Assembly (NCBI RefSeq): GCF_001570565.1
Contig: NZ_BBXE01000018.1
Coordinates: 260,002 to 324,001, forward strand
DNA from: Herbidospora yilanensis
Lineage (GTDB): Bacteria > Actinomycetota > Actinomycetes > Streptosporangiales > Streptosporangiaceae
DNA: 64,000 nucleotides
Direction of reading: 5' to 3'
Shown one piece after another: positions 1 to 7,913 of this stretch. Position 1 is the stretch's first letter; each line of letters opens with the position of its first letter. The notes under the pieces were generated by a model. That model ran no database searches, was not told where the DNA came from, and saw nothing but the letters and a program-made list of their open reading frames with translations. The translations under genes were made by a program, and so were the position numbers.

Positions 1-295
1 AGGCGCCGGTGATCGTCGAGCAGCCGACGACCGCCCACGAGCAGGCGAAGCGGTACTGCTGCGACGCCGAGTCGGCCTTGAAGTAGTAGCGGATCCTGAC
101 GGTGTTGAGCGCCACGGCGGTGGTGCCGGTGTTGACCAGGTTCAGCCAGGGCTCGGCCTGGTCGGCCTGGGCCCCGGACGCGCTGGTCTTGTACTGGACC
201 TTGACGGCGGTCGCGGCCTCGGCCGGCAGCGCCACCAGGCCGATGACGGCGAGGGCGGACATCAGTCCGCCGGCTAACCACTTCTTGCTGGACAC
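1..295 (-). CDS. Secreted CBM3-containing protein, N-terminal part (cut by window edge)
   Basis: Reads from a GTG at 295 off the left edge, so only about 98 residues are seen. An AGAAAGG ribosome site lies 6 nt before the GTG. The first ~30 residues are a signal peptide (SSKKWLAGG, hydrophobic core, then an Ala-rich cleavage region). The next residues (VKVQYKTSASG, EPWLNLVNTGTTAVAL, VRIRYYFKADS) match the start of a family 3 carbohydrate-binding module, which binds crystalline cellulose or chitin at the cell exterior. The part outside the window may hold a catalytic domain. It lies just downstream of, and on the same strand as, the das-like operon. CBM3 assignment is by motif; overall function is unknown because the protein is truncated. 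Confidence 0.75.
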   Translation of the reverse strand, partial: MSSKKWLAGGLMSALAVIGLVALPAEAATAVKVQYKTSASGAQADQAEPWLNLVNTGTTAVALNTVRIRYYFKADSASQQYRFACSWAVVGCSTITGA

Positions 296-309
296 ATCTG
301 ACCTTTCTT

Positions 310-1581
310 CTATGGGATGAGCGGACCCACCGAGACGCCCTGTGCGGCGAGACGGCTCAGGTGGGGGTCGAGGCGACGCAGGAAGTCGGAGTAGTCGTCC
401 GCCGAACCCCAGGCGACCTCGGCGAACGCGAGCAGCCGGGGGAAGGCCTGACGTTCGACGTCGGCCGGGGTCGGCATGTACTCGGTCCAGAGCTGCGCCT
501 GGACGCCGATGATCCCCGGGGCGGCGGGCGGGGCGAAGTGATAGGTGTTCGACAACGACAACACCCGGTCGGGGAAGAACGGGCCCGCCTCCTGCTCCGG
601 CGGATAGTCGAGGTAGGTGCGCAGGTGCGGGGCGAGCACGACGTCGCGGCCCTCGAGCGCGGCCAGCTCGCCGCTCTCCTCGTCGAGCCAGGTCATGGTG
701 GTGGCGCCGGGGGGACCGTCGGGCTTCTCGTACCAATAGACGAGTTTCCTGTCCTTCTTCGCCAGGTGCTCGGCCATCCGGGCGGTGATCCAGGCCCGGC
801 AGGCGTGCGCGCCCGGCAGGCCGAGCTCGCGGATGCGCTCCCGGGCGCGTGGAGTGCGCTCCCATTCGGTGTTACGGCACTCGTCGCCGCCGACGTGGAC
901 GTACTCGCCGGGGAACAGGTCGCAGACCTCGTCGAGCACGTGGTGGAAGAAGGCGATGGTCTCCTCTTCGAGGTTGAGGGTGTGCTCGCTGACGCCCCAG
1001 TCGGCCCACACCTCGTAGGACCGCGAAGGGTCGTTGCCCAGTTCCGGGTACGCCGCCAGCGCCGCCTGCACGTGCCCCGGCATGCCGATCTCCGGGACGA
1101 CGCGGACGAACCGCTCCTGCGCGTACCGGACGATCTCCCGGATGTCCTCGTGGGTGTAGTGGTCGCCCGAAACCTCGGTGAGACGCGGGTAACGCCGGAT
1201 CTCCAGCCGCCAGCCCTGGTCGTCGGTGAGGTGCAGGTGCAGCACGTTCAGCTTCAGCTCGGCGATCAGGTCGATCAGCCGCAGGATGAACGCCTTCGGC
1301 ATGTAGTGCCGCGCCACGTCGAGCATCACCCCGCGCCACCCGAACCGGGGCGCGTCCTCGATCACCCCCTCCGGGAGCCGCTCGCCGAGCTGGCGCAGCG
1401 TCTGCCGCCCGTAGTAGGCCCCGGCGGGCCCCCCGGACGCCAGCTCGATGCCGCCCTCGTCGAGGGTCAGGCGGTAGCCCTCCTCCGGCAGGCCCGGATC
1501 GGGCCGGTGCCGGACGAGATCCTCGGAGAAGGCGACGGAGCCCCCGAGGACGGCCAGGTCACGTGGCCGCGGAATGATCAC
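310..1581 (-). CDS. dasD: Beta-N-acetylhexosaminidase, GH20 (DasD-like)
   Basis: This 423-residue enzyme should cleave terminal GlcNAc (or GalNAc) from chitobiose and related oligosaccharides. Residues ~1–75 resemble the GH20 accessory domain, followed by the TIM barrel (GWRGVMLDVARHYMP, LNVLHLHLTDDQGWR). The catalytic Asp–Glu pair of substrate-assisted GH20 chemistry is visible in VHVGGDEC (D233, E234). There is no signal peptide, so it probably acts in the cytoplasm on imported sugar. A GTG start is used, with GAAAGGA 8 nt upstream. It is the last gene of the operon, 15 nt after the second permease. In Streptomyces the gene in this position is dasD, which is the basis for the symbol. Confidence 0.85.
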   Translation of the reverse strand: MIIPRPRDLAVLGGSVAFSEDLVRHRPDPGLPEEGYRLTLDEGGIELASGGPAGAYYGRQTLRQLGERLPEGVIEDAPRFGWRGVMLDVARHYMPKAFILRLIDLIAELKLNVLHLHLTDDQGWRLEIRRYPRLTEVSGDHYTHEDIREIVRYAQERFVRVVPEIGMPGHVQAALAAYPELGNDPSRSYEVWADWGVSEHTLNLEEETIAFFHHVLDEVCDLFPGEYVHVGGDECRNTEWERTPRARERIRELGLPGAHACRAWITARMAEHLAKKDRKLVYWYEKPDGPPGATTMTWLDEESGELAALEGRDVVLAPHLRTYLDYPPEQEAGPFFPDRVLSLSNTYHFAPPAAPGIIGVQAQLWTEYMPTPADVERQAFPRLLAFAEVAWGSADDYSDFLRRLDPHLSRLAAQGVSVGPLIP

Positions 1582-1596
1582 GTTGGGTTTCCTTTC

Positions 1597-2418
1597 TCAG
1601 CCCTTGACCGCGCCGGCGATGATCCCGGAGGTCACCCGGCGCTGGAGGATCAGGAAGATCAGCAGAACCGGCAGCATGAAGAGCGTGGCGGCGGCCATGG
1701 TGGCGCCCCAGTCGGTGCCGAAGACGTTGGAGAAGGACGAGAGCCAGACGGGGAGCGTGCGGTCGTCCTGGTTCTTGATGATGAGGGCGTTGGCGAACGC
1801 GAACTCGTTCCACGCGGTGATGAACCCGAACAGCGACGTCGACATCAGCCCCGGCGCGAGCAGCGGCAGGACGACCTTCCGGAACGCGGCGGCCCGGCTG
1901 GCGCCGTCCATCTGGGCGGCCTCCTCCAGTTCCTCCGGGATCGCCGCCAGGAACCCGCGCAGGGTGACGATGGTGAAGGGCAGCGTGCTCATGAAGTAGA
2001 TGAGCGTCAGCATGGAGAGCCGGTCGAGCATGCCGGTGTCGCGGGCGATGATGAACATCGGGATCAGCAGCGCCTCCCACGGGGCCATCTGCGCGATGAA
2101 CACCATGAGGATGAACGCCTTGCGCCCCCGCCACCGCATCCGGGCGACCGCGAACGCGGCCAGCAGCGCCACGACCAGGCTGAGCAGGACCGCGCCGAGC
2201 GACACCAGCAGCGAGTTGCGCCAGAACAGCGCGAAACCCTCCGAGTCGATCGCGGTCGCGAAGTGTTCGAGCGTGGGGTGGAGCGGGAGGAACTGGGGGG
2301 TGTCGGCCTGGATGTCCCGGGTCGGCTTGAACGCGGTGACGACCATCCAGTAGACCGGGAACACCGAGACGGCCAGCACCGACAGGGCGGCGAGCGTGAT
2401 GGGCAGGCGCTTGATCAC
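1597..2418 (-). CDS. dasC: Sugar ABC transporter permease, MalG/DasC-like
   Basis: A 273-residue inner-membrane permease with six predicted hydrophobic segments and the MalG-type EAA loop (EELEEAAQMDGASRAAAFRKV), which contacts the ATPase. Its GTG start overlaps the TGA of the upstream permease in a GTGA, indicating translational coupling. The frame stays open further upstream, but that stretch lies inside the other permease gene and is not credible coding. Together with the preceding permease and the lipoprotein it forms a CUT1-type importer. No ATPase gene is present, as in Streptomyces, where a shared MsiK-type ATPase serves several importers. Substrate (N,N'-diacetylchitobiose) is inferred from the operon. 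Confidence 0.85.
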   Translation of the reverse strand: MIKRLPITLAALSVLAVSVFPVYWMVVTAFKPTRDIQADTPQFLPLHPTLEHFATAIDSEGFALFWRNSLLVSLGAVLLSLVVALLAAFAVARMRWRGRKAFILMVFIAQMAPWEALLIPMFIIARDTGMLDRLSMLTLIYFMSTLPFTIVTLRGFLAAIPEELEEAAQMDGASRAAAFRKVVLPLLAPGLMSTSLFGFITAWNEFAFANALIIKNQDDRTLPVWLSSFSNVFGTDWGATMAAATLFMLPVLLIFLILQRRVTSGIIAGAVKG

Positions 2419-3371
2419 TGGTCGGCTCCCTCGTGCTTGTACATGCGGCGCAGGTGCGGGACCAGCACGACCAGGAGGATCAGCACGGTCAGGGTCGAGA
2501 TGGCCGAGCCGAGGTCGTATTTGTGCAGCGACTGGGCGACCTGGTAGGCGTACACCGGCAGGGTCGTGGTCGCGCCGTCGGGGCCGCCCTGGCTGATCGC
2601 CCAGATCTGGGCGAAACACTTGAAGACCCAGATGATCTCCAGCGACGTGATCAGCCCGAACAGCGGCCGGAGCATGGGGAAGGTGACGTCGCGGAACACC
2701 TGCCACGCGGTCGCGCCGTCGATCCGGGCCGCCTCGAACAGCTCCTGCGGGATGGTGGTCAGGCCGGCGTACAGGGTCAGCGCCGCGAACGGCACCGACT
2801 GCCAGACGACGAGCAGCACCATGATGGCGAACGTGGCGGTCCCGTTCGCGAACCACGTGTACCCGTCGAACCGGGTCAGGCCGATGCTCGTCAGCAGCCA
2901 GTTGACCACTCCGAGCTTCGACTGGAACAGCCACTGGAAGATCGTCGTCGCCGCCAGGACCGGCGTGGCCCAGGTCAGCACCAGCCCCGCCAGGACGGCC
3001 AGCCGCAACCTCTTCCCGAGCCGCGCGACCATGAGCGCGACCAGGGTGGAGATGACCATGATCAGGACGGTGTTGACGCCCGTCCAGACCAGGGTCCGGC
3101 GGACCACCGCCCAGAACTCCGCCGAGCCCAGCGCCTCGTGGTAGTTCTCCAGCCCCACGAACGCGGCCCCACCCCTGATGAGCTCACCGGTCCTGAAGTG
3201 CTGGAACGAGATGATCACGCTTCGGATCAGCGGATAGAACAGCAGGTAGCCGGCACCGGCGACGGTCGGGATCACCAGCAGGTACGGCCACAGGGCCGGG
3301 AGACCGCGCCGCCGCCTCGGTGGAGGCGGGGCCGCCGCGGCGACGGGCCGCTCGGGAGCCTGCGTGACCAC
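2415..3371 (-). CDS. dasB: Sugar ABC transporter permease, MalF/DasB-like
   Basis: A 318-residue permease with an N-terminal Pro/Arg-rich cytoplasmic tail (PPPPRRRRG) and six transmembrane segments beginning around residue 28. The EAA loop reads LFEAARIDGATAWQVF. The GTG start is preceded by GAAGGAAGGA, a good ribosome site. It pairs with the next permease (4-nt overlap) to make the membrane channel of the importer. It is separated from the binding-protein gene by 146 bp in which I see no further gene. Confidence 0.85.
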   Translation of the reverse strand: MVTQAPERPVAAAAPPPPRRRRGLPALWPYLLVIPTVAGAGYLLFYPLIRSVIISFQHFRTGELIRGGAAFVGLENYHEALGSAEFWAVVRRTLVWTGVNTVLIMVISTLVALMVARLGKRLRLAVLAGLVLTWATPVLAATTIFQWLFQSKLGVVNWLLTSIGLTRFDGYTWFANGTATFAIMVLLVVWQSVPFAALTLYAGLTTIPQELFEAARIDGATAWQVFRDVTFPMLRPLFGLITSLEIIWVFKCFAQIWAISQGGPDGATTTLPVYAYQVAQSLHKYDLGSAISTLTVLILLVVLVPHLRRMYKHEGADQ

Positions 3372-3517
3372 AGAAGTCCTTCCTTCTCTGTACGAACTGG
3401 GGCGCGGCTGCCCTCAGGACAGACCGCCCGCTTGCCACGAGCTCGGGCCTCGCTCTGGGACGGGCCGGCCGGGCTTCGGGGAACGGCCGCGGCCGGTGGA
3501 CCGCCTCCCGGTTCCCG

Positions 3518-4783
3518 TCAGGACTTGGTGTTGAGGATGTCCGCGATGACCTGCGAGGCCCTGGCCGCCTCGGCGCGGCCGTCGGCGCCGGTCAGGTAGG
3601 TCGTCATGTATTCCTTGATGACGTTCTTGGCCTCGACGGCCGCCCAGTTCGCCGAGTTCGGCGTCGCGTGGCCGTTGGCGGCCCCCTTGGCCATCGCCGC
3701 CGCGCCCTCGCTGGTCAGCACGCCGCCCAGCGACACCCGGTTCGGCACGTAGGACATCTCCTTGGCCATCTCCGTCTGGAACTTCTCACCGGCGAGGGCC
3801 TTGATGACCTCGTACGCGAGATCGGGGTTCCTGGACGCCTCGGGGATGATCAGGTCGCTGCCGCCGGTGAAGACGGCGCCGGGCCGGTCGGCGGTCTTGC
3901 CGGGGATCGGGAAGAAGCCGAGCTTGCCGGCCAGTTCGGGGTTGGCCTTCTCGATGGCGACCGCGCCGCCCGGGGCCGAGATGAGCTGCGCCACATTGCC
4001 CTTGGCGAACACGTCGGCCTGCGGCGGGTTGGCCTCGTCGGAGTCCTTCGGCCCCTCGCCCAGCGCCTGGAGTCTCTTGTAGAAGTCGATCCCGGCCAAA
4101 GCCTGCGGGGTGTCGAGGCCGCCCTTCCAAGTGCCGCCCTCGTTGAGGGCCAGGTCGCCGCCCTCGTCCCAGATGAACCCGGCCAGGGTGTACCAGTTCT
4201 GGCCCGGCAGGTAGATGCCCTGGTTGCCGCCGGCGTTGAGCTTGGTGGTCACCTCGATCCACTCGTCCCGCGTCGCGGGCGGGGTGGCCACCCCGGCCTT
4301 CTCGAACAGGTCCTTGTTGTAGATGACGACGCGGTTGGCGGCGTACCAGGGAATGCCGAACTGCTTCCCGTCGATCTTGCCGGGGTCGGCCAGACCGGGC
4401 AGCCAGTCGGCGCCCTGGAGCTCGGTCACCTTGTCGGTGAGGTCCTTCACGCCGCCGCTGGCGGCGTACTCGGCGACCTGGGTGTTGCCCACCTCGATCA
4501 CGTCGGGGGCGTCGTTGCTGGCCAGGGCACTGGTGACCTTCTGGCCGATGCCGTCCCACTCCTGGATCTGGACGTCGAGGGTGACCCCTTGGTGCGCGGC
4601 CTCGAAGTCGCGCTCGAAGGTGCCGAGCAGGGTGTCGGACATGCTGTCGCGCATGATCCAGACGGTGAGCGCGGTCGCGGCGGGCGCTTCCGGAGTGGTG
4701 CTTCCTGTGGGCGAAGAGCCGCAAGCGGTGAGCCCGGCGGCGAGCGCCAGGACCGCTGCCGCGGCGAGGAACCGGGGGGCCAT
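3518..4783 (-). CDS. dasA: Sugar-binding lipoprotein of ABC importer, DasA-like
   Basis: A 421-residue family 1 extracellular solute-binding protein. The signal peptide ends in a lipobox (LTACG), so the mature protein would be a lipid-anchored receptor. The mature part opens with LTVWIMRD and continues with FERDFEAAHQGV and APDVIEVGNTQ, typical of CUT1 sugar receptors including chitobiose-binding DasA. The ATG has GGGAG 6 nt upstream. It is the first gene of the operon and is divergent from the GntR regulator across a 136-bp region full of operator-like repeats. The chitobiose specificity is inferred from synteny with dasRABCD; another oligosaccharide remains possible. Confidence 0.8.
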   Translation of the reverse strand: MAPRFLAAAAVLALAAGLTACGSSPTGSTTPEAPAATALTVWIMRDSMSDTLLGTFERDFEAAHQGVTLDVQIQEWDGIGQKVTSALASNDAPDVIEVGNTQVAEYAASGGVKDLTDKVTELQGADWLPGLADPGKIDGKQFGIPWYAANRVVIYNKDLFEKAGVATPPATRDEWIEVTTKLNAGGNQGIYLPGQNWYTLAGFIWDEGGDLALNEGGTWKGGLDTPQALAGIDFYKRLQALGEGPKDSDEANPPQADVFAKGNVAQLISAPGGAVAIEKANPELAGKLGFFPIPGKTADRPGAVFTGGSDLIIPEASRNPDLAYEVIKALAGEKFQTEMAKEMSYVPNRVSLGGVLTSEGAAAMAKGAANGHATPNSANWAAVEAKNVIKEYMTTYLTGADGRAEAARASQVIADILNTKS

Positions 4784-4912
4784 TGGTACTCCCAGTGGTC
4801 AGATATTGGTAAGCAATCTGCCTGCTGGCGCTAGAGTGGTCTTAACCAGTAGACCCGTCAAGAGCCGTTATTCAGTGTTTACATTCGACAACTGGTAAGA
4901 CGCTGGTAAGGT
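4784..4912. promoter_or_regulatory. das control region: dre-like palindrome, TGGT direct repeats and dasR promoter
   Basis: AGTGGTCTTAACCAGT at 4835–4850 matches the DasR site ACTGGTCTAGACCAGT at 13 of 16 positions as I recall the consensus. Six TGGT tetramers on the + strand begin at 4784, 4796, 4807, 4837, 4893 and 4904; several read TGGTAAG and are 11–12 bp apart, about one helical turn. A dasR promoter is suggested by TTCGAC (4884–4889), a 17-bp spacer and TAAGGT (4907–4912), which lies 7 nt before the GTG. The tandem CTGGTAAG copies sit in and around this promoter, so regulator binding there could block dasR itself. Operator function is inferred. Confidence 0.6.
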
Positions 4913-4919
4913 CGAGGGC

Positions 4920-5654
4920 GTGACTGTCAACATGCGGGCGGGGCTGAAGCGCGACCGGGTACGCGACTTCCTGCTCGACTACGTGGCCGACAAGAAACCC
5001 GGCGAGGCCATCCCGTCGGAACGCGACCTGTGCAAGGAACTGGGCGTCTCCCGCCCGACGCTGCGTGCGGCCATAGACGACCTGGTGCGCTCGGGCGTCC
5101 TGGTCCGCGAACACGGACGGGGCACCTTCACCGGCCCCCAGCGCGTCACCCAGGCGCTGTCGGCGACCCAGACTGGATCGTTCTACGCGCCGCCGGCCGA
5201 GGGAAAATGGCTGAGCGCGATCCTGGAGTTCGCCTCCTCCCCGGCCGGCCCCCAACTGACCAGCAGGCTGCAACTGGCCCCCGCGACCCCTGTTCTCCGG
5301 GTGGTCAGGCTCCGCGTCGTCGACGACGCGCCGATGGCGATCGAACGCCTCCACCTGCCCCATGAGCTGGTGGCCGGACTGCAACCGGCCGACATGGAGA
5401 CGGGGTCGTTCTACAAGGTGCTGCGGGAGCGGTTCGGGGTCGACGTGCGCAGCGCGGTGCAGACCATCGAGGCGACGGTGACCGACGAGACGGAGGCGGA
5501 GCTGCTGGGGGTGCCGGAACACTTTCCGGCGCTGCTGGTGGAACGCACGACGCGCGACGTGAACGGGCGCATCGTCGAGTTCACCCGGTCGATCTACCGG
5601 GGCGACCGCTATCGGGTCACGTCAGAGCTCTACTTCGACTCCGAGTCGGGCTGA
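4920..5654 (+). CDS. dasR: GntR/HutC-family regulator, DasR-like
   Basis: A 244-residue regulator. Residues ~8–75 form the GntR winged helix-turn-helix (IPSERDLCKELGVSRPTLRA, GVLVREHGRGTF). The rest is a UTRA/HutC effector domain, which in DasR binds GlcN-6-phosphate or GlcNAc-6-phosphate. The divergent position next to dasABCD matches the Streptomyces arrangement. GTG at 4920 is favoured because TAAGGT lies 7 nt upstream, giving a leaderless transcript; ATG at 4932 is the alternative. Expected to repress the das operon until amino-sugar phosphates accumulate. The 3' end overlaps the convergent hydrolase gene by 25 bp. Confidence 0.8.
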   Translation: MTVNMRAGLKRDRVRDFLLDYVADKKPGEAIPSERDLCKELGVSRPTLRAAIDDLVRSGVLVREHGRGTFTGPQRVTQALSATQTGSFYAPPAEGKWLSAILEFASSPAGPQLTSRLQLAPATPVLRVVRLRVVDDAPMAIERLHLPHELVAGLQPADMETGSFYKVLRERFGVDVRSAVQTIEATVTDETEAELLGVPEHFPALLVERTTRDVNGRIVEFTRSIYRGDRYRVTSELYFDSESG

Positions 5655-6481
5655 GCCGCCAACCAGGACGAGACGGTCGCGACGAACGTGCGGGGGTCGT
5701 CGAGCCAGGGATAGTGCCCGGCACCCGATTGCACGACGCACTCGGCGGCGGGGAACAACGCGGCGAACGCCTCGACTTTGGCCGGGACGCTGTTGACGTC
5801 GTACTGCCCCGCGATGAGCAGCACCCGGGCCGCCAGTTCCCCGAGGGCCGCGCGGGTCGCGGCCGGGCTGTAGGCGCCGTCGGAACCGAAGATCCGGGCC
5901 GCTTCCATGTTGCGCGCGGGACCCTCGACCGCCGCCTTGGCCGCCGCGTCGTAGCGGCCGTGAAAGAACGGCGTGATCGCCTCCGGATCGGCTCGGGCTC
6001 CTGCGACGAGCCGTTCCAAGGCTGCGATCGCCTCGGGATACCAGGGCTCGCCGACGCGCAGGCGGGCGACGGCGAGCCGGTCGTCGGCCGTCGGATCGAG
6101 ACCGACGGCGAAGAGACTCGGGGTGACTAGGACCAGGCGGCCGACCAGGCCGGGGTGGGCGGCGGCGTACAGGACGGCGAGGTTGGCGCCCGCGGAATGG
6201 CCCAGCAGGTCGATTCGGTCGAGGCTCAGGTGGAGGCGGAGCGCCTCCACGTCGGCGACCTGGCGGTCACATCGGTACGTCGCGGGATGGGCCGGGGTCG
6301 CCGAGCTCCCGGTGCCGCGCGGGTCGAGGATCACCAACCGGCGATGGCCCGGCAGGCCACCGAGGTCGCCCAGGTAGGAGGCGTCCTGCATCGGGCCGCC
6401 GGGCAGCACGACGAGCGGGTCACCCTGGCCGACGACCCGGTAGGACAGGACGGTGCCGTCGAATGCAGAGAAGGTGGACAT
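5630..6481 (-). CDS. Alpha/beta hydrolase
   Basis: A 283-residue alpha/beta-fold hydrolase. The oxyanion region is LPGGPMQDASY, the nucleophile elbow is GHSAGAN (Ser), the acid is in AGQYDVNS, and the catalytic His is in SGAGHYPW near the C-terminus. The first residues (STFSAFDGTVLSYRVVG) are typical of the fold, so I start at ATG 6481 although the frame is open further upstream. No signal peptide is seen. Substrate cannot be told: proline iminopeptidase-like, esterase and haloperoxidase-like members share these motifs. It is convergent with dasR and lies 29 nt beyond the end of the aldehyde dehydrogenase gene, with its own start. Confidence 0.75.
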   Translation of the reverse strand: MSTFSAFDGTVLSYRVVGQGDPLVVLPGGPMQDASYLGDLGGLPGHRRLVILDPRGTGSSATPAHPATYRCDRQVADVEALRLHLSLDRIDLLGHSAGANLAVLYAAAHPGLVGRLVLVTPSLFAVGLDPTADDRLAVARLRVGEPWYPEAIAALERLVAGARADPEAITPFFHGRYDAAAKAAVEGPARNMEAARIFGSDGAYSPAATRAALGELAARVLLIAGQYDVNSVPAKVEAFAALFPAAECVVQSGAGHYPWLDDPRTFVATVSSWLAAQPDSESK

Positions 6482-6510
6482 CAGACGATTGTCGTGGCTG
6501 TTCCCGCCGC

Positions 6511-7902
6511 TCAGGCCGGGCGGAAGGAGTCTCTGGCCGCCGGGGCGGCGTGTTTGATCATCAGGTGTCTCGTCACCGAGTACTCCCCAACCGCCTCCTG
6601 GCTCATGTCCTTGCCGAACCCGCTCCCCTTCACCCCGCCGTGCGGCGCCTCCGACGCGATCGGCAGGTGGTCGTTCACCCAGGTCACCCCCACGTCGAGC
6701 CGGTGCGACACCCGCAGCGCCCGGGAGACGTCGGACGACCACACCGAGGACGCCAGCCCATAGGGAGTGTCGTTGGCCAGCCGCACCGCCTCGTCCTCCC
6801 CGTCGAACGGCAACGCGACGAGGACGGGGCCGAACACCTCCCCCTGCACGATCTCGCTCGACTGGTCGGCGTCGGCCACCAGGGTCGGCGTGTAGTAGTA
6901 GCCGGGAGCGTCGAGCGGGCCGCCCCCGCGGACGACCCGGCCCGACGCCCGCGCCACGTAGCCGTGCACCCTGTCCCGGTGCTCGGCCGAAATGAGCGGA
7001 CCGATGTCGGTCCCCTCCGCCCAGGGGTCACCCGGGCGAACCTTCTCCAGCGCGCCCGCGAGGGCGTCCACGGCCTCGGCGTAGCGGGAGCGCTCGACGT
7101 AGACCCTGGTCGCCGCCGTGCAGTCCTGTCCGGTGTTGTACGTCGCCCCCATCGTCACGCCGAAGGCCATGGCCTCCAGGTCGGCGTCGGCGAACACCAG
7201 GGCCGGGGCCTTGCCGCCGAGTTCAAGGTGGACGCGCTTGAGGCCGTCGACGGCGCCGCGCATCACGGCCCTGCCGGTCGCGGTCGAGCCGGTCACGCTC
7301 ACCATGTCGACGCCCGGGTCGGTCACGAGCGCCTGGCCGACGTCGCCGCCGCCGGTCACGACGCCCAGCAGGCCCTCGGGAGCGCCCGCCTCGGCCATCA
7401 GCTCGGCCAGGCGCAGCGTGGTGCGCGGAGTGCGCGGGGCGGGCTTGACGACCACGCCGTTGCCTGCCGCGATGGCCGGGCCGACCTTCCAGACGGCCAT
7501 GATGAACGGGAAGTTCCACGGCGCGATCGAGCCCACGACGCCGATCGGCCGCCGGATCAGCATCGAGGTGTAGCCGGCGCTGAGCACGCCCGCGCCGGTG
7601 CCGTCGAGCGAGCGGGCCGCGCCGGCGAAGAAGCGCAGGTTGTCGGCCGCGAAGGGCAGTTCGCCGTCGCGGAAGACGGCCGCCGGCTTGCCGGTCTCCT
7701 CGACCTCCAGGCGGGTCAGCTCGTCGGCGTCGCGTTCGACCAGGTCGGCCAGGCGCAGCAGCACCCGGGCCCGCTCCGACGGGGTCGCCTCACGCCACTG
7801 CTCGAAGGCGGCCCGCGCCCGCGCGACCTTCGCCGGGACGTCGGTGCTGTCCGGGATCTCCTCGATGGCATGGCCGGTCGCGGGGTTGATCAGAGTCGTC
7901 AT
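6511..7902 (-). CDS. Aldehyde dehydrogenase, probably gamma-aminobutyraldehyde dehydrogenase
   Basis: A 463-residue NAD(P)-dependent aldehyde dehydrogenase. Visible motifs are the Asn-containing IAPWNFPF, the cofactor-binding VTGSTATGRAVM, the general-base Glu in HLELGGKAP, and the catalytic Cys in NTGQDCTAATR. The GQDC form is characteristic of gamma-aminobutyraldehyde/betaine-type enzymes. It follows the FAD oxidoreductase by 11 nt, so the pair is probably one transcript. With the polyamine transporter nearby it would oxidise 4-aminobutanal (from putrescine) to GABA. Start ATG 7902 begins the usual TTLINPATG motif; the longer open frame upstream is not coding. Substrate is inferred from context. 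Confidence 0.8.
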   Translation of the reverse strand: MTTLINPATGHAIEEIPDSTDVPAKVARARAAFEQWREATPSERARVLLRLADLVERDADELTRLEVEETGKPAAVFRDGELPFAADNLRFFAGAARSLDGTGAGVLSAGYTSMLIRRPIGVVGSIAPWNFPFIMAVWKVGPAIAAGNGVVVKPAPRTPRTTLRLAELMAEAGAPEGLLGVVTGGGDVGQALVTDPGVDMVSVTGSTATGRAVMRGAVDGLKRVHLELGGKAPALVFADADLEAMAFGVTMGATYNTGQDCTAATRVYVERSRYAEAVDALAGALEKVRPGDPWAEGTDIGPLISAEHRDRVHGYVARASGRVVRGGGPLDAPGYYYTPTLVADADQSSEIVQGEVFGPVLVALPFDGEDEAVRLANDTPYGLASSVWSSDVSRALRVSHRLDVGVTWVNDHLPIASEAPHGGVKGSGFGKDMSQEAVGEYSVTRHLMIKHAAPAARDSFRPA

Positions 7903-7913
7903 CTGTACGTCTT

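Noticed and set aside
361..2547. Very long open frame on the + strand opposite the das genes (and many similar long frames elsewhere, such as 34359–36215 and 42160–44880)
   Set aside because: The products are Arg/Gly/His/Val-rich with no domains, and the opposite strand carries clear enzyme and transporter genes. High GC removes stops in antisense frames.
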